Shown here one piece after another: positions 35,663 to 43,330 of a stretch of 64,000 nucleotides of DNA. This DNA is from Sphingomonas desiccabilis (GTDB lineage: Bacteria; Pseudomonadota; Alphaproteobacteria; Sphingomonadales; Sphingomonadaceae). The stretch lies in contig NZ_SDPT01000002.1 of assembly GCF_004135605.1 (NCBI RefSeq), positions 1 to 64,000 of the forward strand, in the 5' to 3' direction. The translations under genes were made by a program, and so were the position numbers. The notes under the pieces were generated by a model. The model saw only the letters and a list, made by a program, of their open reading frames with translations, did not search any database and was not told where the DNA came from. The first letter of the stretch is position 1; each line of letters starts with the position of its first letter.

Positions 35663-36051
35663 CGGATACCTTGAGGCGCGAAGACACCGCCCGGCAGCAC
35701 CAAGCCGACGGGTTCGCGTGGGTTACGAAGTGGGGAAGTTCGGTGCTGAAGGGGGTAGCACGCCCCGGTCGGTTGCCGGGGTCGTGGGGGCGACATCTGA
35801 GCGGGCGTTCGAAACGCGGATGCTGGGTCGCTTCTGCCGGCAGCGTTCCTAGAAACGGCAATTCCGGATGACAAACCTATGTTTAGATTGTTGCGGCGAA
35901 TCCCGCGGTGGGTGAGACAAAGCGCAAGTTGCGCGCGCAGCCGCATGCCGACCGTTCGGGGACTCGGCCGTCCTGCGCGCGGGCGCTTGCGGTGGCGGGG
36001 GGATTGCGGTTGATGCACCCGGAGCCGGAGACGGCGCATCGGGAGAGACGC
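35663..36051. promoter_or_regulatory. Divergent intergenic region between GH26-like and SGNH-like genes
   Basis: This 389-base stretch holds no convincing gene. It contains a small hairpin (CCCCGG/CCGGGG, 35763-35781) and an AT-richer patch around 35868-35890 that is the most promoter-like part. No known operator pattern was recognised. Confidence 0.4.
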
Positions 36052-36921
36052 ATGAAGTTCGCACGCTGGATCGGTATCGCGGCGGCAGCGCTGTTGGCAG
36101 CGGCGGTGCCCGCGGGTGCGGAGACGATCCTGTTCGTCGGCAACAGCTTCACCTTCGGCGCCAACTCGCCCGCGTGGAAATACCGTCCCGACACCGTCAC
36201 CGACCTGAACGGCGAGGGGCTGGGCGGCGTGCCGGCGCTGTTCAAGCGATTCGCCGACCAGGCCGGGCTCGACTATCAGGTGGCGCTGGAGACGGCGGGC
36301 GGGCGCACGCTCAACTGGCACTGGCAGAACCGGCGCGACCGGTTCGATCGCGCCTGGGACCATGTCGTGCTGCAGGAATACAGCACCCTCGACCCGGAGA
36401 AGCCGGGCGATCCCGCCGGGCTGATGGAGGGCGTGCGGCGCCTGTCCGCCCTGTTCGCGGCGCGCAACCCCAAGGTCGACCTGCGGCTGATGGCGACCTG
36501 GTCGCGGCCGGACCTGGTGTTCCAGAAACCCAGCCCGTGGAGGGGAAAGCCGATCGAGACCATGGCCCGCGACCTGCGCCGGGCGTACGACCGCGCGGCG
36601 GCGGTGCGGCCGGGCACGCGCGTGCTGCCGGTGGGCGAGGGCTTCAACTGCGCGATGGCGCGCGGCGTCGCGGATGCGAACCCCTATGACGGCATCGCCT
36701 ATGACCAGGCGCCGCTCTGGTCCTACGACCAGTATCACGCCAGCGTGTACGGCTATTATCTGGAGGCGCTGATCGTCTTTGCCGAGATCACCGGCCGCGA
36801 TCCGCGGACGCTGGGCCGCGACGAGGCTTCCGCGATCGAACTCGGCATCGGCAGCGACATGGCGGAGCGGCTGCAGGCGGTGGCGTGGGAGGCGACCCGG
36901 CCGGGCACCACCTGCCGCTGA
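36052..36921 (+). CDS. Exported SGNH-hydrolase-like protein (DUF4886-like)
   Basis: This 289-residue protein has a signal peptide (MKFARWIGIAAAALLAAAVPAGAE). The mature protein starts with TILFVGNSFTFGANS, the block-I serine motif in GNS form, and contains DHVVLQEYSTLD. Near the end WSYDQYHASVYGYYLEA supplies the DxxH pair. This is the pattern of SGNH/GDSL hydrolases, in the branch annotated DUF4886. Possible roles are sugar-ester or lipid-ester hydrolysis outside the cytosol. GGGAGAGA precedes the chosen ATG. Confidence 0.82.
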   Translation: MKFARWIGIAAAALLAAAVPAGAETILFVGNSFTFGANSPAWKYRPDTVTDLNGEGLGGVPALFKRFADQAGLDYQVALETAGGRTLNWHWQNRRDRFDRAWDHVVLQEYSTLDPEKPGDPAGLMEGVRRLSALFAARNPKVDLRLMATWSRPDLVFQKPSPWRGKPIETMARDLRRAYDRAAAVRPGTRVLPVGEGFNCAMARGVADANPYDGIAYDQAPLWSYDQYHASVYGYYLEALIVFAEITGRDPRTLGRDEASAIELGIGSDMAERLQAVAWEATRPGTTCR

Positions 36922-36925
36922 GGCG

Positions 36926-37483
36926 TCAGCCGATCCGCGCCTGCTTGCGCTGGCGGACGGCGAGCCAGCCGAAGGCGGCGTAGACGCCGAGCGCCGGCCA
37001 GCCGCCGTCGGTGACGAACAGATAGGCGATGCCGATCGCGGCGCTGCCCGCCAGCAGCCCCGCGAACCACTTGGGCGGGAAGGTGCGCGCCAGCAGCATC
37101 CCGCCGGCGATGGTCAGCGCCAGCGCATTGGCCGCGAGCCAGAGGTAGGAGGCGGTGGCGCCGATCGACCCGGCGAACGGCAGCTTCACCGTCGCATAGC
37201 CGGTCATGGCGTTGGGAAAGGTATCGGCGGCGACATGGAGGCCGATGCCGAGCGCGAGCCCGGCCGCCACGGCGCGCCAGCGGGGCGGCCCCAGCAGCAG
37301 CAGGGCGGGGAGCAGCGGGCCGTGGGTGAGGATGCTGCGGTGGACCAGCCCCAGCGACAGGTCGAGGTCGGGCAGCGTGGTGCCGGAAAGACACGCGAGC
37401 AGCACCGCGCCGGCGCAGGCGGCACGGTTGCGCGACACCTCCGCGAACAGGATCGCACCCGCGAGCCACAGCACTGCCGTCAT
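36926..37483 (-). CDS. YdjM-like membrane protein (DUF457, metal-dependent hydrolase family)
   Basis: This 185-residue multi-spanning protein has the family histidine/aspartate motifs LPDLDLSLGLVHRSILTHGPLLP and GLALGIGLHVAADTFPNA. The family is named metal-dependent hydrolase; E. coli YdjM is an inner-membrane protein induced by the SOS response. Enzymatic activity has not been settled. It converges on the SGNH-like gene with a four-base gap and is divergent from the GST gene. Confidence 0.85.
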   Translation of the reverse strand: MTAVLWLAGAILFAEVSRNRAACAGAVLLACLSGTTLPDLDLSLGLVHRSILTHGPLLPALLLLGPPRWRAVAAGLALGIGLHVAADTFPNAMTGYATVKLPFAGSIGATASYLWLAANALALTIAGGMLLARTFPPKWFAGLLAGSAAIGIAYLFVTDGGWPALGVYAAFGWLAVRQRKQARIG

Positions 37484-37547
37484 TCTCTATGCCCGTCCTG
37501 CATCAAGCCCCTTCCGCCCGCCTTCCCGCCCGCCTAACAGCAAAGCC

Positions 37548-38219
37548 ATGTGGCAGCTCCTGCAATTCCCGCTGTGTCCCTTTTCGCGCAAGGTCCGCCT
37601 GCTCTTGTCGGAAAAGGGCGTCGGTTACGAACCCGTGCGCGAATCGCCCTGGGCGCGCCGCGACGAGTTCCTCGACCTGAACCCCGCCGGGCAGACGCCG
37701 GTGATGGTCGATGTCGAGCGCGGCGTCACGCTGATCGATTCGATGGCGATCTGCGAATATTTCGAGGAGACGGTCGACAAGGCGGCGATGCTGAACGGCA
37801 CCGCGGCCGACCGTGCCGAGATCCGCCGGCTCGTCACCTGGTTCGACACGCATTTCTTCCGCGAGATCACCGGGCCGTTGCTGCTGGAGCGGATGGAGAA
37901 GCGCATCGTCCATCGCCTGCCGCCGGACACGCGCGCGCTGCGCGACGCGATGAAGGCGGCGGTCGAGCATCTCGACTACATCGATTACCTGCTCGACCAC
38001 CGCGCGTGGCTGGGCGGGGCGACGATGAGCCTGGCCGATCTGGCGGCGGCGGCGCAGATCTCGGTCGCGGACTATCTGGGCGGGATCGACTGGAAGACGC
38101 ACACGACCGCCAAGCGCTGGTACGTCGGCATGAAGAGCCGCCCGAGCTTCCGCCCGCTGCTCGCCGAGCGGATGGAGGGCGTGGCCCCGCCGCCGGACTA
38201 CGAGAAGCTCGACCTGTAA
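37548..38219 (+). CDS. Glutathione S-transferase family protein
   Basis: This 223-residue protein has an N-terminal thioredoxin-like domain starting MWQLLQFPLCPFSRKVRLLLSEKG. The conserved glutathione-contact region is NPAGQTPVMVD, then LIDSMAICEYFEE. The helical C-terminal domain ends with LADLAAAAQISVADYLGG and the SRPSFRPLL segment. Position 10 is cysteine and 13 serine, so either could touch the thiol. The substrate is unknown. An untranslated gap of 64 bases separates it from the divergent gene. Confidence 0.9.
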   Translation: MWQLLQFPLCPFSRKVRLLLSEKGVGYEPVRESPWARRDEFLDLNPAGQTPVMVDVERGVTLIDSMAICEYFEETVDKAAMLNGTAADRAEIRRLVTWFDTHFFREITGPLLLERMEKRIVHRLPPDTRALRDAMKAAVEHLDYIDYLLDHRAWLGGATMSLADLAAAAQISVADYLGGIDWKTHTTAKRWYVGMKSRPSFRPLLAERMEGVAPPPDYEKLDL

Positions 38220-38223
38220 CGCG

Positions 38224-38314
38224 GTATCCCTGCTCAGGCAGAGATCCAGAGCCAGGCAGAACTAGCGGCGATTGCGCTCCGCAACCCTAGGCTCCTGCCT
38301 TCGCAGGAGCACGG
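38224..38314 (+). repeat. Compound two-hairpin repeat, copy B
   Basis: This 91-base copy of the unit at 29501 starts GTATCCCTGCTCAGGCAGAG and ends in the hairpin GGCTCCTGCCTTCGCAGGAG followed by CACGG. It starts four bases after the GST stop. Confidence 0.75.
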
Positions 38315-38358
38315 GAGGGCGCCCAGCGGCGTGATGCTTTCCACGAAGTGCTGAGTCA

Positions 38359-38384
38359 GGAACTTCGCGCAGTGCCCTTCCGTT
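38359..38384 (+). promoter_or_regulatory. EcfG-type general stress promoter
   Basis: GGAAC (38359-38363) and CGTT (38381-38384) are separated by 17 bases. This matches the consensus GGAAC-N16/17-CGTT used by the alphaproteobacterial general stress sigma factor EcfG. The SDR gene starts 36 bases downstream. Confidence 0.75.
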
Positions 38385-38419
38385 CATGGGGTCTCCCCCA
38401 GACGAAAAGGCCTTTCGCG

Positions 38420-39271
38420 ATGAGCGACTTCGACCCGATGATCCATGAGGATGCGCTGCCCGGCCATGAGAGCCGGATGGACGACAAGCCCGACTGGACG
38501 CCGCGCTATCCCGGCTCCGGCAGGCTCAAGGACAAGGTGGCGATCGTCACCGGCGCCGACAGCGGCATCGGCCGCGCGGTGGCGGCGCTCTATGCCCGCG
38601 AGGGTGCGGACGTCGCGATCGTGTACCTGTGCGAGCACGACGATGCCGAGAAGACCGCGGAGATCGTGCGCGGCGAGGGCCGGCGCGCGCTTACCATCGC
38701 CGGCGACGTCGGCGACAAGGCGTTCTGCGAGCAGGCGGTGGCGCAGGTGATCGCCGAGTTCGGCAAGCTCGACGTGCTCGTGAACAATGCCGGCGAGCAG
38801 CATGCCGACAAGGACATCACCGACATCACCGAGGAGCAGCTGCGCCGCACCTTCCAGACCAACATTTTCGGCATGTTCTTCCTGGTGCAGGCGGCGATGC
38901 CGCACCTGAAGCCGGGCGCGGCGATCGTGAACTGCACCTCGATCACCATGTACCAGGGGTCGAAGGAGCTGCTGGACTATTCGTCCACCAAGGGGGCGAT
39001 CACCGCCTTCACGCGCAGCCTTTCCGAGAACCTGATCGAGAAGGGCATCCGCGTGAACGCGGTCGCGCCGGGGCCGATCTGGACGCCGCTCAACCCGTCG
39101 GGCGGGGCGACCCCGGAGAAGCTGGAGAGCTTCGGCGAATCGACGCCGATGGGCCGGCGCGGCGAACCCAACGAGGTGGCGCCGTCCTTCCTGTTCCTGG
39201 CGTGCGAGGATGCGAGCTACATGTCGGGGCAGGTGCTGCACCCGAACGGCGGCACGATCGTCAACGGGTAA
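38420..39271 (+). CDS. Short-chain dehydrogenase, YghA-like
   Basis: This 283-residue NAD(P)-dependent SDR carries the extended N-terminus of the YghA-type group (MIHEDALPGHESRMDDKPDWTPRYPGSGRLKDKVA). The cofactor motif is TGADSGIGRAVA at about 44-55, NNAGEQ follows, and the catalytic YxxxK is in DYSSTKGAI. Such SDRs are usual members of stress regulons. AAAAGG precedes the ATG. The EcfG-type promoter upstream supports induction under general stress. Physiological substrate unknown. Confidence 0.92.
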   Translation: MSDFDPMIHEDALPGHESRMDDKPDWTPRYPGSGRLKDKVAIVTGADSGIGRAVAALYAREGADVAIVYLCEHDDAEKTAEIVRGEGRRALTIAGDVGDKAFCEQAVAQVIAEFGKLDVLVNNAGEQHADKDITDITEEQLRRTFQTNIFGMFFLVQAAMPHLKPGAAIVNCTSITMYQGSKELLDYSSTKGAITAFTRSLSENLIEKGIRVNAVAPGPIWTPLNPSGGATPEKLESFGESTPMGRRGEPNEVAPSFLFLACEDASYMSGQVLHPNGGTIVNG

Positions 39272-39338
39272 GCCAGAACCGGTGCTCCCGCGCGGGTGGG
39301 AGCACCGGGCCACAATGCTGCCGGTTGGTCTGCTTGGC

Positions 39339-39368
39339 CCTGGGTCCCCGCCTGCGCGGGGACCCAGG
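39339..39368. terminator. Hairpin between convergent SDR and PEBP genes
   Basis: A perfect 13-bp stem (CCTGGGTCCCCGC with GCGGGGACCCAGG, loop CTGC) ends three bases before the PEBP stop. The sequence resembles one half of the compound repeat, so a repeat may be serving as terminator. Confidence 0.7.
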
Positions 39369-39371
39369 GGT

Positions 39372-39989
39372 TCAGGCGGGTACCGCGCTTCCGACCGGGC
39401 CGATGTCGGCGGGTTCGTCGCGGGAATAGGTGGCGGTCAGCAGGCCGGCGGCGAGCACGCGGCCGGCCATGGCGTGGACGACCGCGCCGCGGCCGGGGGT
39501 AGGATCGAGATCCTCGCCCGGTGCGAGCGCGAAGAGCTGGAAGACGTAGCGATGCTCGCCGTGGCCGCTCGGCGGATCGGGCGGCAGCCAGCCTTCGCGC
39601 AGATAGCTGTTGCGGCCGACGTCGCTGCCGTCGAGCGCGCCGTCGCCATCCGCCTGGATCGCGCCCTCGCGCAGCTGGTCGGTCGACGGCGGCATGCCCC
39701 AGACGATCGCGTGCACCAGCGGCTGGGCGGCGGGGGCGTCCGGATCCTCCACCACCAGCGCGAGCGACTCGGTGCCGGCCGGGACGCCCGTCCAGTAGAG
39801 CGGCGGCGACACGCCGGTGCCGTCGGCGGTGAAGCGTTCCGGCAGCCGCGCGCCGTCTGCGAAGGCCGGGCTCGCGAGGTTCAGCGCGGCGAAGTCGCCG
39901 AGCGTCGGGTCCACGATGGTGAGCTTGCTCGCCCCGGCGCGCACGTCGTGCAGCAGCGCGCCCAGCCAGCGTGGTAGATGTTCGAGCAT
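39372..39989 (-). CDS. YbhB/YbcL-family (PEBP, Raf kinase inhibitor-like) protein
   Basis: This 205-residue protein has the phosphatidylethanolamine-binding-protein fold: FTADGTGVSPPLYWTGVPAGTESLALVVEDPDAP, HAIVWGMPP, PPDPPSGHGEHRYVFQLFAL. No signal peptide is seen, and the N-terminus MLEHLPRWLGALLHDVRAG is an extra helix. The role of bacterial members is not settled; ligand binding or stress response is proposed. It lies 131 bases downstream of the two tiny membrane ORFs on the same strand and may share their transcript. Confidence 0.9.
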   Translation of the reverse strand: MLEHLPRWLGALLHDVRAGASKLTIVDPTLGDFAALNLASPAFADGARLPERFTADGTGVSPPLYWTGVPAGTESLALVVEDPDAPAAQPLVHAIVWGMPPSTDQLREGAIQADGDGALDGSDVGRNSYLREGWLPPDPPSGHGEHRYVFQLFALAPGEDLDPTPGRGAVVHAMAGRVLAAGLLTATYSRDEPADIGPVGSAVPA

Positions 39990-40120
39990 CCCAGTTCCTC
40001 TTGCTGCTTGGTGCCCTGGAGAACCGCCCAGCGGCGGCTTGGCTCCAAGGGACGCCCCGATCCTAGGGTTCGTTGCAGCACCGGAACAAGGGTCGGACGC
40101 AAAAACGGCCGGGTTTCGCG

Positions 40121-40213
40121 TCAGGCGATGCCGCCGGCGAAGGGCACGCTGGTCGCGACGATCACCGTGGCGGTGGTGACGAAGGATGCGAGCGCGATGA
40201 GAAAGGAGCGCAT
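40121..40213 (-). CDS. Tiny hydrophobic protein, 30 residues
   Basis: The reading frame MRSFLIALASFVTTATVIVA.. ends after VPFAGGIA and forms one hydrophobic segment with a basic N-terminus. GGAG lies eight bases before the ATG. It follows the 36-residue ORF on the same strand by 36 bases, and both have the same layout. No known family was recognised. Function could be a membrane microprotein; it may also be a non-functional leader. Confidence 0.55.
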   Translation of the reverse strand: MRSFLIALASFVTTATVIVATSVPFAGGIA

Positions 40214-40249
40214 GGCTGGGTCTCCGACTCGATGGAGAAGGTGTCCCGG

Positions 40250-40360
40250 TCAGGCGACCGGGACGACCGATGCGGCGGCGCTGATCGTCAGCGAGGCGAA
40301 GGCGACGGCGGCGACGAGCGAAGCGAAGCTGAACTGCAGCGTCTGGAGACGGGTCGACAT
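40250..40360 (-). CDS. Tiny hydrophobic protein, 36 residues
   Basis: The frame starts MSTRLQTLQFSFASLVAAVA and ends ASVVPVA, with one hydrophobic stretch after a short polar N-terminus. GGGAG lies eight bases before the ATG. About 50 bases upstream of the start is a sigma-54-type promoter on the same strand. The combination of ribosome site, hydrophobic pattern and promoter supports expression. Family unknown. Confidence 0.6.
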   Translation of the reverse strand: MSTRLQTLQFSFASLVAAVAFASLTISAAASVVPVA

Positions 40361-40420
40361 GGTGGAAACTCCCTGATCCTTTCGGCCGCCGGACCATCCG
40401 GCGACCGATGCCAGGGACTT

Positions 40421-40436
40421 TGCAGGGGTCGTGCCA
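40421..40436 (-). promoter_or_regulatory. Sigma-54 (RpoN)-type -24/-12 promoter
   Basis: Read on the minus strand, TGGCACGACCCCTGCA fits the consensus TGGCACG-N4-TTGCA with one mismatch and the required 10 bases between GG and GC. Transcription would start near 40411 and run into the two tiny ORFs. A hairpin (40387-40403) falls in the leader. Two AGTGCT direct repeats at 40445 and 40461 lie upstream and could be activator sites. Confidence 0.65.
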
Positions 40437-40551
40437 GTTTCCTAAGTGCTTGAAAACACGAGTGCTGCATCGGCCGGAAGCGCCAAGTTGGCGAGACTCG
40501 CCGAGCGCGTGCGGCGCAATGCGCCACGACTTGGTGGAACGTGCGGCCGCG

Positions 40552-41115
40552 TCAGCTGCGCCCGCCGCCATGCTGCCGGTGCCAGCTCTGCACCGCCGCC
40601 AGCGTGCGCTGGACATGCTCGAGCGGGCTGGCGTCGTCATGGGCGTAAAGGATGCGGCCGTCCGGCGCGATCACATAGCTGGTGCGGCTGGTACGGATGG
40701 GCGCGCTCTTTCCCGAAGCCGGGGCACCCAGGGCGACGTCATAGCCGCGGACCACGCGCGGCGTGGCGCTCGCCACCGCGAACTTGCCCGCGCAATGCTG
40801 GGCGGAGAACGCCTCCAGCTTGTCCAGCGGGTCGGCCGACATGCCGATCACGGTCGCGCCCGCCGCGCGGAACTCGTCGACCGCCTCGGCAAAGGCGCGT
40901 GCCTCGGCATTGCAGCCGCCGGTGAAGGCGGCGGGGAAGAAGTAGAGCACCACCGGCCCCTTGCGGAGCTGCGAGCGCAGGTGGAGGGTGAAGGGCTTGC
41001 CCGCGATCGCGCCCTTGGCGACGAAGTCGGGCGCCTTGGCACCGGGGGCGAGTGCCGCCCCGGCGGGGGTGGCGAAGGGCAGCAGCAACGAAGCGATCAG
41101 CAGCATTGGACGCAT
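40552..41115 (-). CDS. Exported peroxiredoxin (AhpC/TSA, BCP-like)
   Basis: This 187-residue protein has a signal peptide (MRPMLLIASLLLPFATPAGA) and a peroxiredoxin domain. The peroxidatic cysteine is C68 with T65 in PAAFTGGCNAEARAF, the position of the PxxxTxxC motif. The last part is SYVIAPDGRILYAHDD. It would reduce peroxides in the periplasm. No obvious resolving cysteine partner of the BCP type was identified apart from the Cys in AQHCAGKF. GGGAG precedes the chosen ATG. Confidence 0.9.
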   Translation of the reverse strand: MRPMLLIASLLLPFATPAGAALAPGAKAPDFVAKGAIAGKPFTLHLRSQLRKGPVVLYFFPAAFTGGCNAEARAFAEAVDEFRAAGATVIGMSADPLDKLEAFSAQHCAGKFAVASATPRVVRGYDVALGAPASGKSAPIRTSRTSYVIAPDGRILYAHDDASPLEHVQRTLAAVQSWHRQHGGGRS

Positions 41116-41226
41116 GGTCGAACTCCCGCAGGACATGCGCCAGCCTAGCCGGGTGGCCGGCCGGCGTCACGCGGCTTCGCGCGGCTTGGTGGTTGGCGGG
41201 GGCGCATGCCGGGAGTAGGGGTGGGC

Positions 41227-42012
41227 ATGGCCGTTTCCCAGACCGACATCGACCTCGCCCTGCGCCTCGCGGATGCCGCGGGCGCCGCGATCCGCCCCCG
41301 CTTCCGCGCCGAGTTCGGGCTGGAGACCAAGGCGGACGCCTCTCCCGTCACGCTCGCCGACAAGGAGGCCGAGGCGGCGATGCGCCGGCTGCTGGTCGCC
41401 GAGCGGCCGATGGACGGCATCCTGGGCGAGGAAGAGGGGGAGCGCGCCGGCACCAGCGGGCGGCAATGGGTGCTGGACCCGATCGACGGCACCCGCGCCT
41501 TCATCGCCGGGCGGCCGATCTTCGGCACGCTGATCGCGCTGGTGGAGGACGGCTGGCCCGTGCTGGGCATCATCGACCAGCCGATCCTGCGCGAGCGCTG
41601 GCTGGGGGTGGTCGGCCGGCCAACGACTCTGAACGGCCAGGAGGCGCGCACCCGCCGCTGCCGCGACCTGGCGGACGCGCTGCTGGCGACGACCTCTCCC
41701 GCGCTGTTCACGGACGACCAGCTCCATGCGTTCGAGCACGTCGACGCGGCCGTCCGCAGCACCGTGCTGGGCGGCGACTGCTACAACTACGCCTGCCTCG
41801 CCTCCGGCCATCTCGACGTGGTGATCGAGGCGGAGCTGAAGCTGCACGACTTCGCGGCGCTGGTGCCGGTGGTCGAGGGCGCGGGCGGGCGCATGTGCGA
41901 CTGGGCGGGCGACCCCCTCCACGCCGCTAGCAACGGCGAGGTCATTGCCGCAGGCGACCCGGCGCGCATCGAGGAACTGGTCGAGGCACTCGCCTGCCGC
42001 GGCGGGCACTGA
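41227..42012 (+). CDS. hisN: Histidinol-phosphatase, inositol-monophosphatase family
   Basis: This 261-residue Mg2+-dependent phosphatase has the metal-site motifs GEEEG (67-71) and LDPIDGTRAFIAG (83-95), and a third aspartate in LKLHDFAALVPVVEGAGG. The GRPIFGTLIAL stretch and length match the HisN histidinol-phosphatases used by many alphaproteobacteria in place of HisB. Activity on inositol phosphate or other sugars cannot be excluded. The start ATG at 41227 is preferred; another lies seven codons upstream. Confidence 0.88.
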   Translation: MAVSQTDIDLALRLADAAGAAIRPRFRAEFGLETKADASPVTLADKEAEAAMRRLLVAERPMDGILGEEEGERAGTSGRQWVLDPIDGTRAFIAGRPIFGTLIALVEDGWPVLGIIDQPILRERWLGVVGRPTTLNGQEARTRRCRDLADALLATTSPALFTDDQLHAFEHVDAAVRSTVLGGDCYNYACLASGHLDVVIEAELKLHDFAALVPVVEGAGGRMCDWAGDPLHAASNGEVIAAGDPARIEELVEALACRGGH

Positions 42013-42049
42013 GGGGCGAGGCCCCGCCGGCGCACGGCGCTATCGGATC

Positions 42050-42133
42050 GGTGCGCAGGCGGGATCCAGGGCCAAGCAGAACAACGGCTTGCGGTGTTTG
42101 GGGCTCCAGGCTCCTGCTTTCGCAGGAGCACGG
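42050..42133 (+). repeat. Compound two-hairpin repeat, copy C
   Basis: This 84-base copy has a worn 5' end (GTGCGCAGGCGGGATCCAGG) and keeps the second hairpin GGCTCCTGCTTTCGCAGGAG followed by CACGG. It lies between the convergent hisN and mscL genes. Confidence 0.7.
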
Positions 42134-42161
42134 TAAGGGATCTCCGAAGGTCCCGCGTCCG

Positions 42162-42650
42162 TCAGGATGACGATGTGGGGCTGCTGCCCGCATCATCCTT
42201 GCGCGCGCGCAGCTCGTCGCGGATCTCGCGCAGCAGCGCCACTTCGGGCGGGTCGGCGGCGGGAGCGGCGGTGCCGGCCTTCTGCTCCTCGTGCACGACC
42301 GCGATCGCGCGGTTCACGAACTTCACCAGCAGGAAGACGATGAAGGCGAGGATCAGGAAGTTGATCACCACGCTGACGAACTGGCCATAGCCGAACAGCG
42401 GGACGCCCGCGGCCTTCAGCGCGGCGTAATTGTCGGGGGAGCCGGTGTAGGTGGCGGGGATCGGCCCCAGCCGCAGGAAATAGCTCGAGAAATCGAAGCC
42501 GCCGAACAGCCAGCCGATCACCGGCATGATCATGTCGTCGGTCAGCGACTTGGTGATGGTGCCAAACGCCGCGCCGATGATGACGCCGACCGCCAGGTCG
42601 AGCACGTTGCCGCGCGCCACGAACTTCCGGAACTCGTGCAACAGCGTCAT
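42162..42650 (-). CDS. mscL: Large-conductance mechanosensitive channel
   Basis: This 162-residue inner-membrane channel protects against hypo-osmotic shock. The N-terminal helix and first membrane helix read FRKFVARGNVLDLAVGVIIGAAFGTI, and the second membrane helix is VSVVINFLILAFIVFLLVKFVN. The C-terminal helix LLREIRDEL is complete, with a short Ser-rich tail. GAGG lies five bases before the ATG. It is divergent from lemA. Confidence 0.97.
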   Translation of the reverse strand: MTLLHEFRKFVARGNVLDLAVGVIIGAAFGTITKSLTDDMIMPVIGWLFGGFDFSSYFLRLGPIPATYTGSPDNYAALKAAGVPLFGYGQFVSVVINFLILAFIVFLLVKFVNRAIAVVHEEQKAGTAAPAADPPEVALLREIRDELRARKDDAGSSPTSSS

Positions 42651-42731
42651 GAATTCCTCATTGATCGATTGCCCTTCGCGGAACGTTCCTGCCCCGCTAC
42701 AAGCGGCGATGGCAAGGCTGAGGAGAGACAG

Positions 42732-43322
42732 ATGCGCTTTCGGACGATGCTGACGATGCTGGGTGCGGGGCTGCTCGCGGCTTGCGGGGTGAACAGCGTC
42801 CCGACCGCGGAGGAGAATGTGAACGCGAAGTGGGGCGAGGTGCAGAACCAGTACCAGCGCCGCGCCGACCTGGTCCCCAATCTGGTCGCGACCGTGAAGG
42901 GCTATGCCGCCCATGAATCGGGCACGCTGACCAAGGTGACCGAGGCACGCGCGCGCGCCACGTCGATCAACATCACCACCGACGACCTGTCCGACCCGCA
43001 GCAGTTCGAGCGGTTCAGCGAGGCGCAGAACCAGCTGACCCAGGCGCTGGGACAGCTGCGCACGGTGGTGGAGGCCTATCCGCAGCTGACCGCCAACCAG
43101 AATTTCATGGCGCTGCAGAGCCAGCTGGAGGGCACCGAGAACCGCATCGCGATCGCGCGGCGCGACTATAACGAGGCGGTGCAGGCCTATAACACCCGCA
43201 TCCGCACCTTCCCCGACGCGGTGGGCGCGCGCATCTTCTACGGCGCCAAGCCCAAGGTGCCGTTCCAGGCGCAGGCGGGCGCGGAGACCGCACCCACGGT
43301 CGACTTCGGCAACGCCAGCTGA
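42732..43322 (+). CDS. LemA-family lipoprotein
   Basis: This 196-residue protein has a lipoprotein signal ending LLAAC (C18). The helical LemA domain is clear: VNAKWGEVQNQYQRRADLVPNLVATVKGYA.., ENRIAIARRDYNEAVQAYN and FPDAVGARIFYGAKPKVPF. LemA proteins are predicted membrane-linked helical bundles of unsettled function and are often followed by TPM-domain genes, as here. It is eight bases upstream of the first TPM gene. Confidence 0.92.
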   Translation: MRFRTMLTMLGAGLLAACGVNSVPTAEENVNAKWGEVQNQYQRRADLVPNLVATVKGYAAHESGTLTKVTEARARATSINITTDDLSDPQQFERFSEAQNQLTQALGQLRTVVEAYPQLTANQNFMALQSQLEGTENRIAIARRDYNEAVQAYNTRIRTFPDAVGARIFYGAKPKVPFQAQAGAETAPTVDFGNAS

Positions 43323-43330
43323 GCCGGGCC

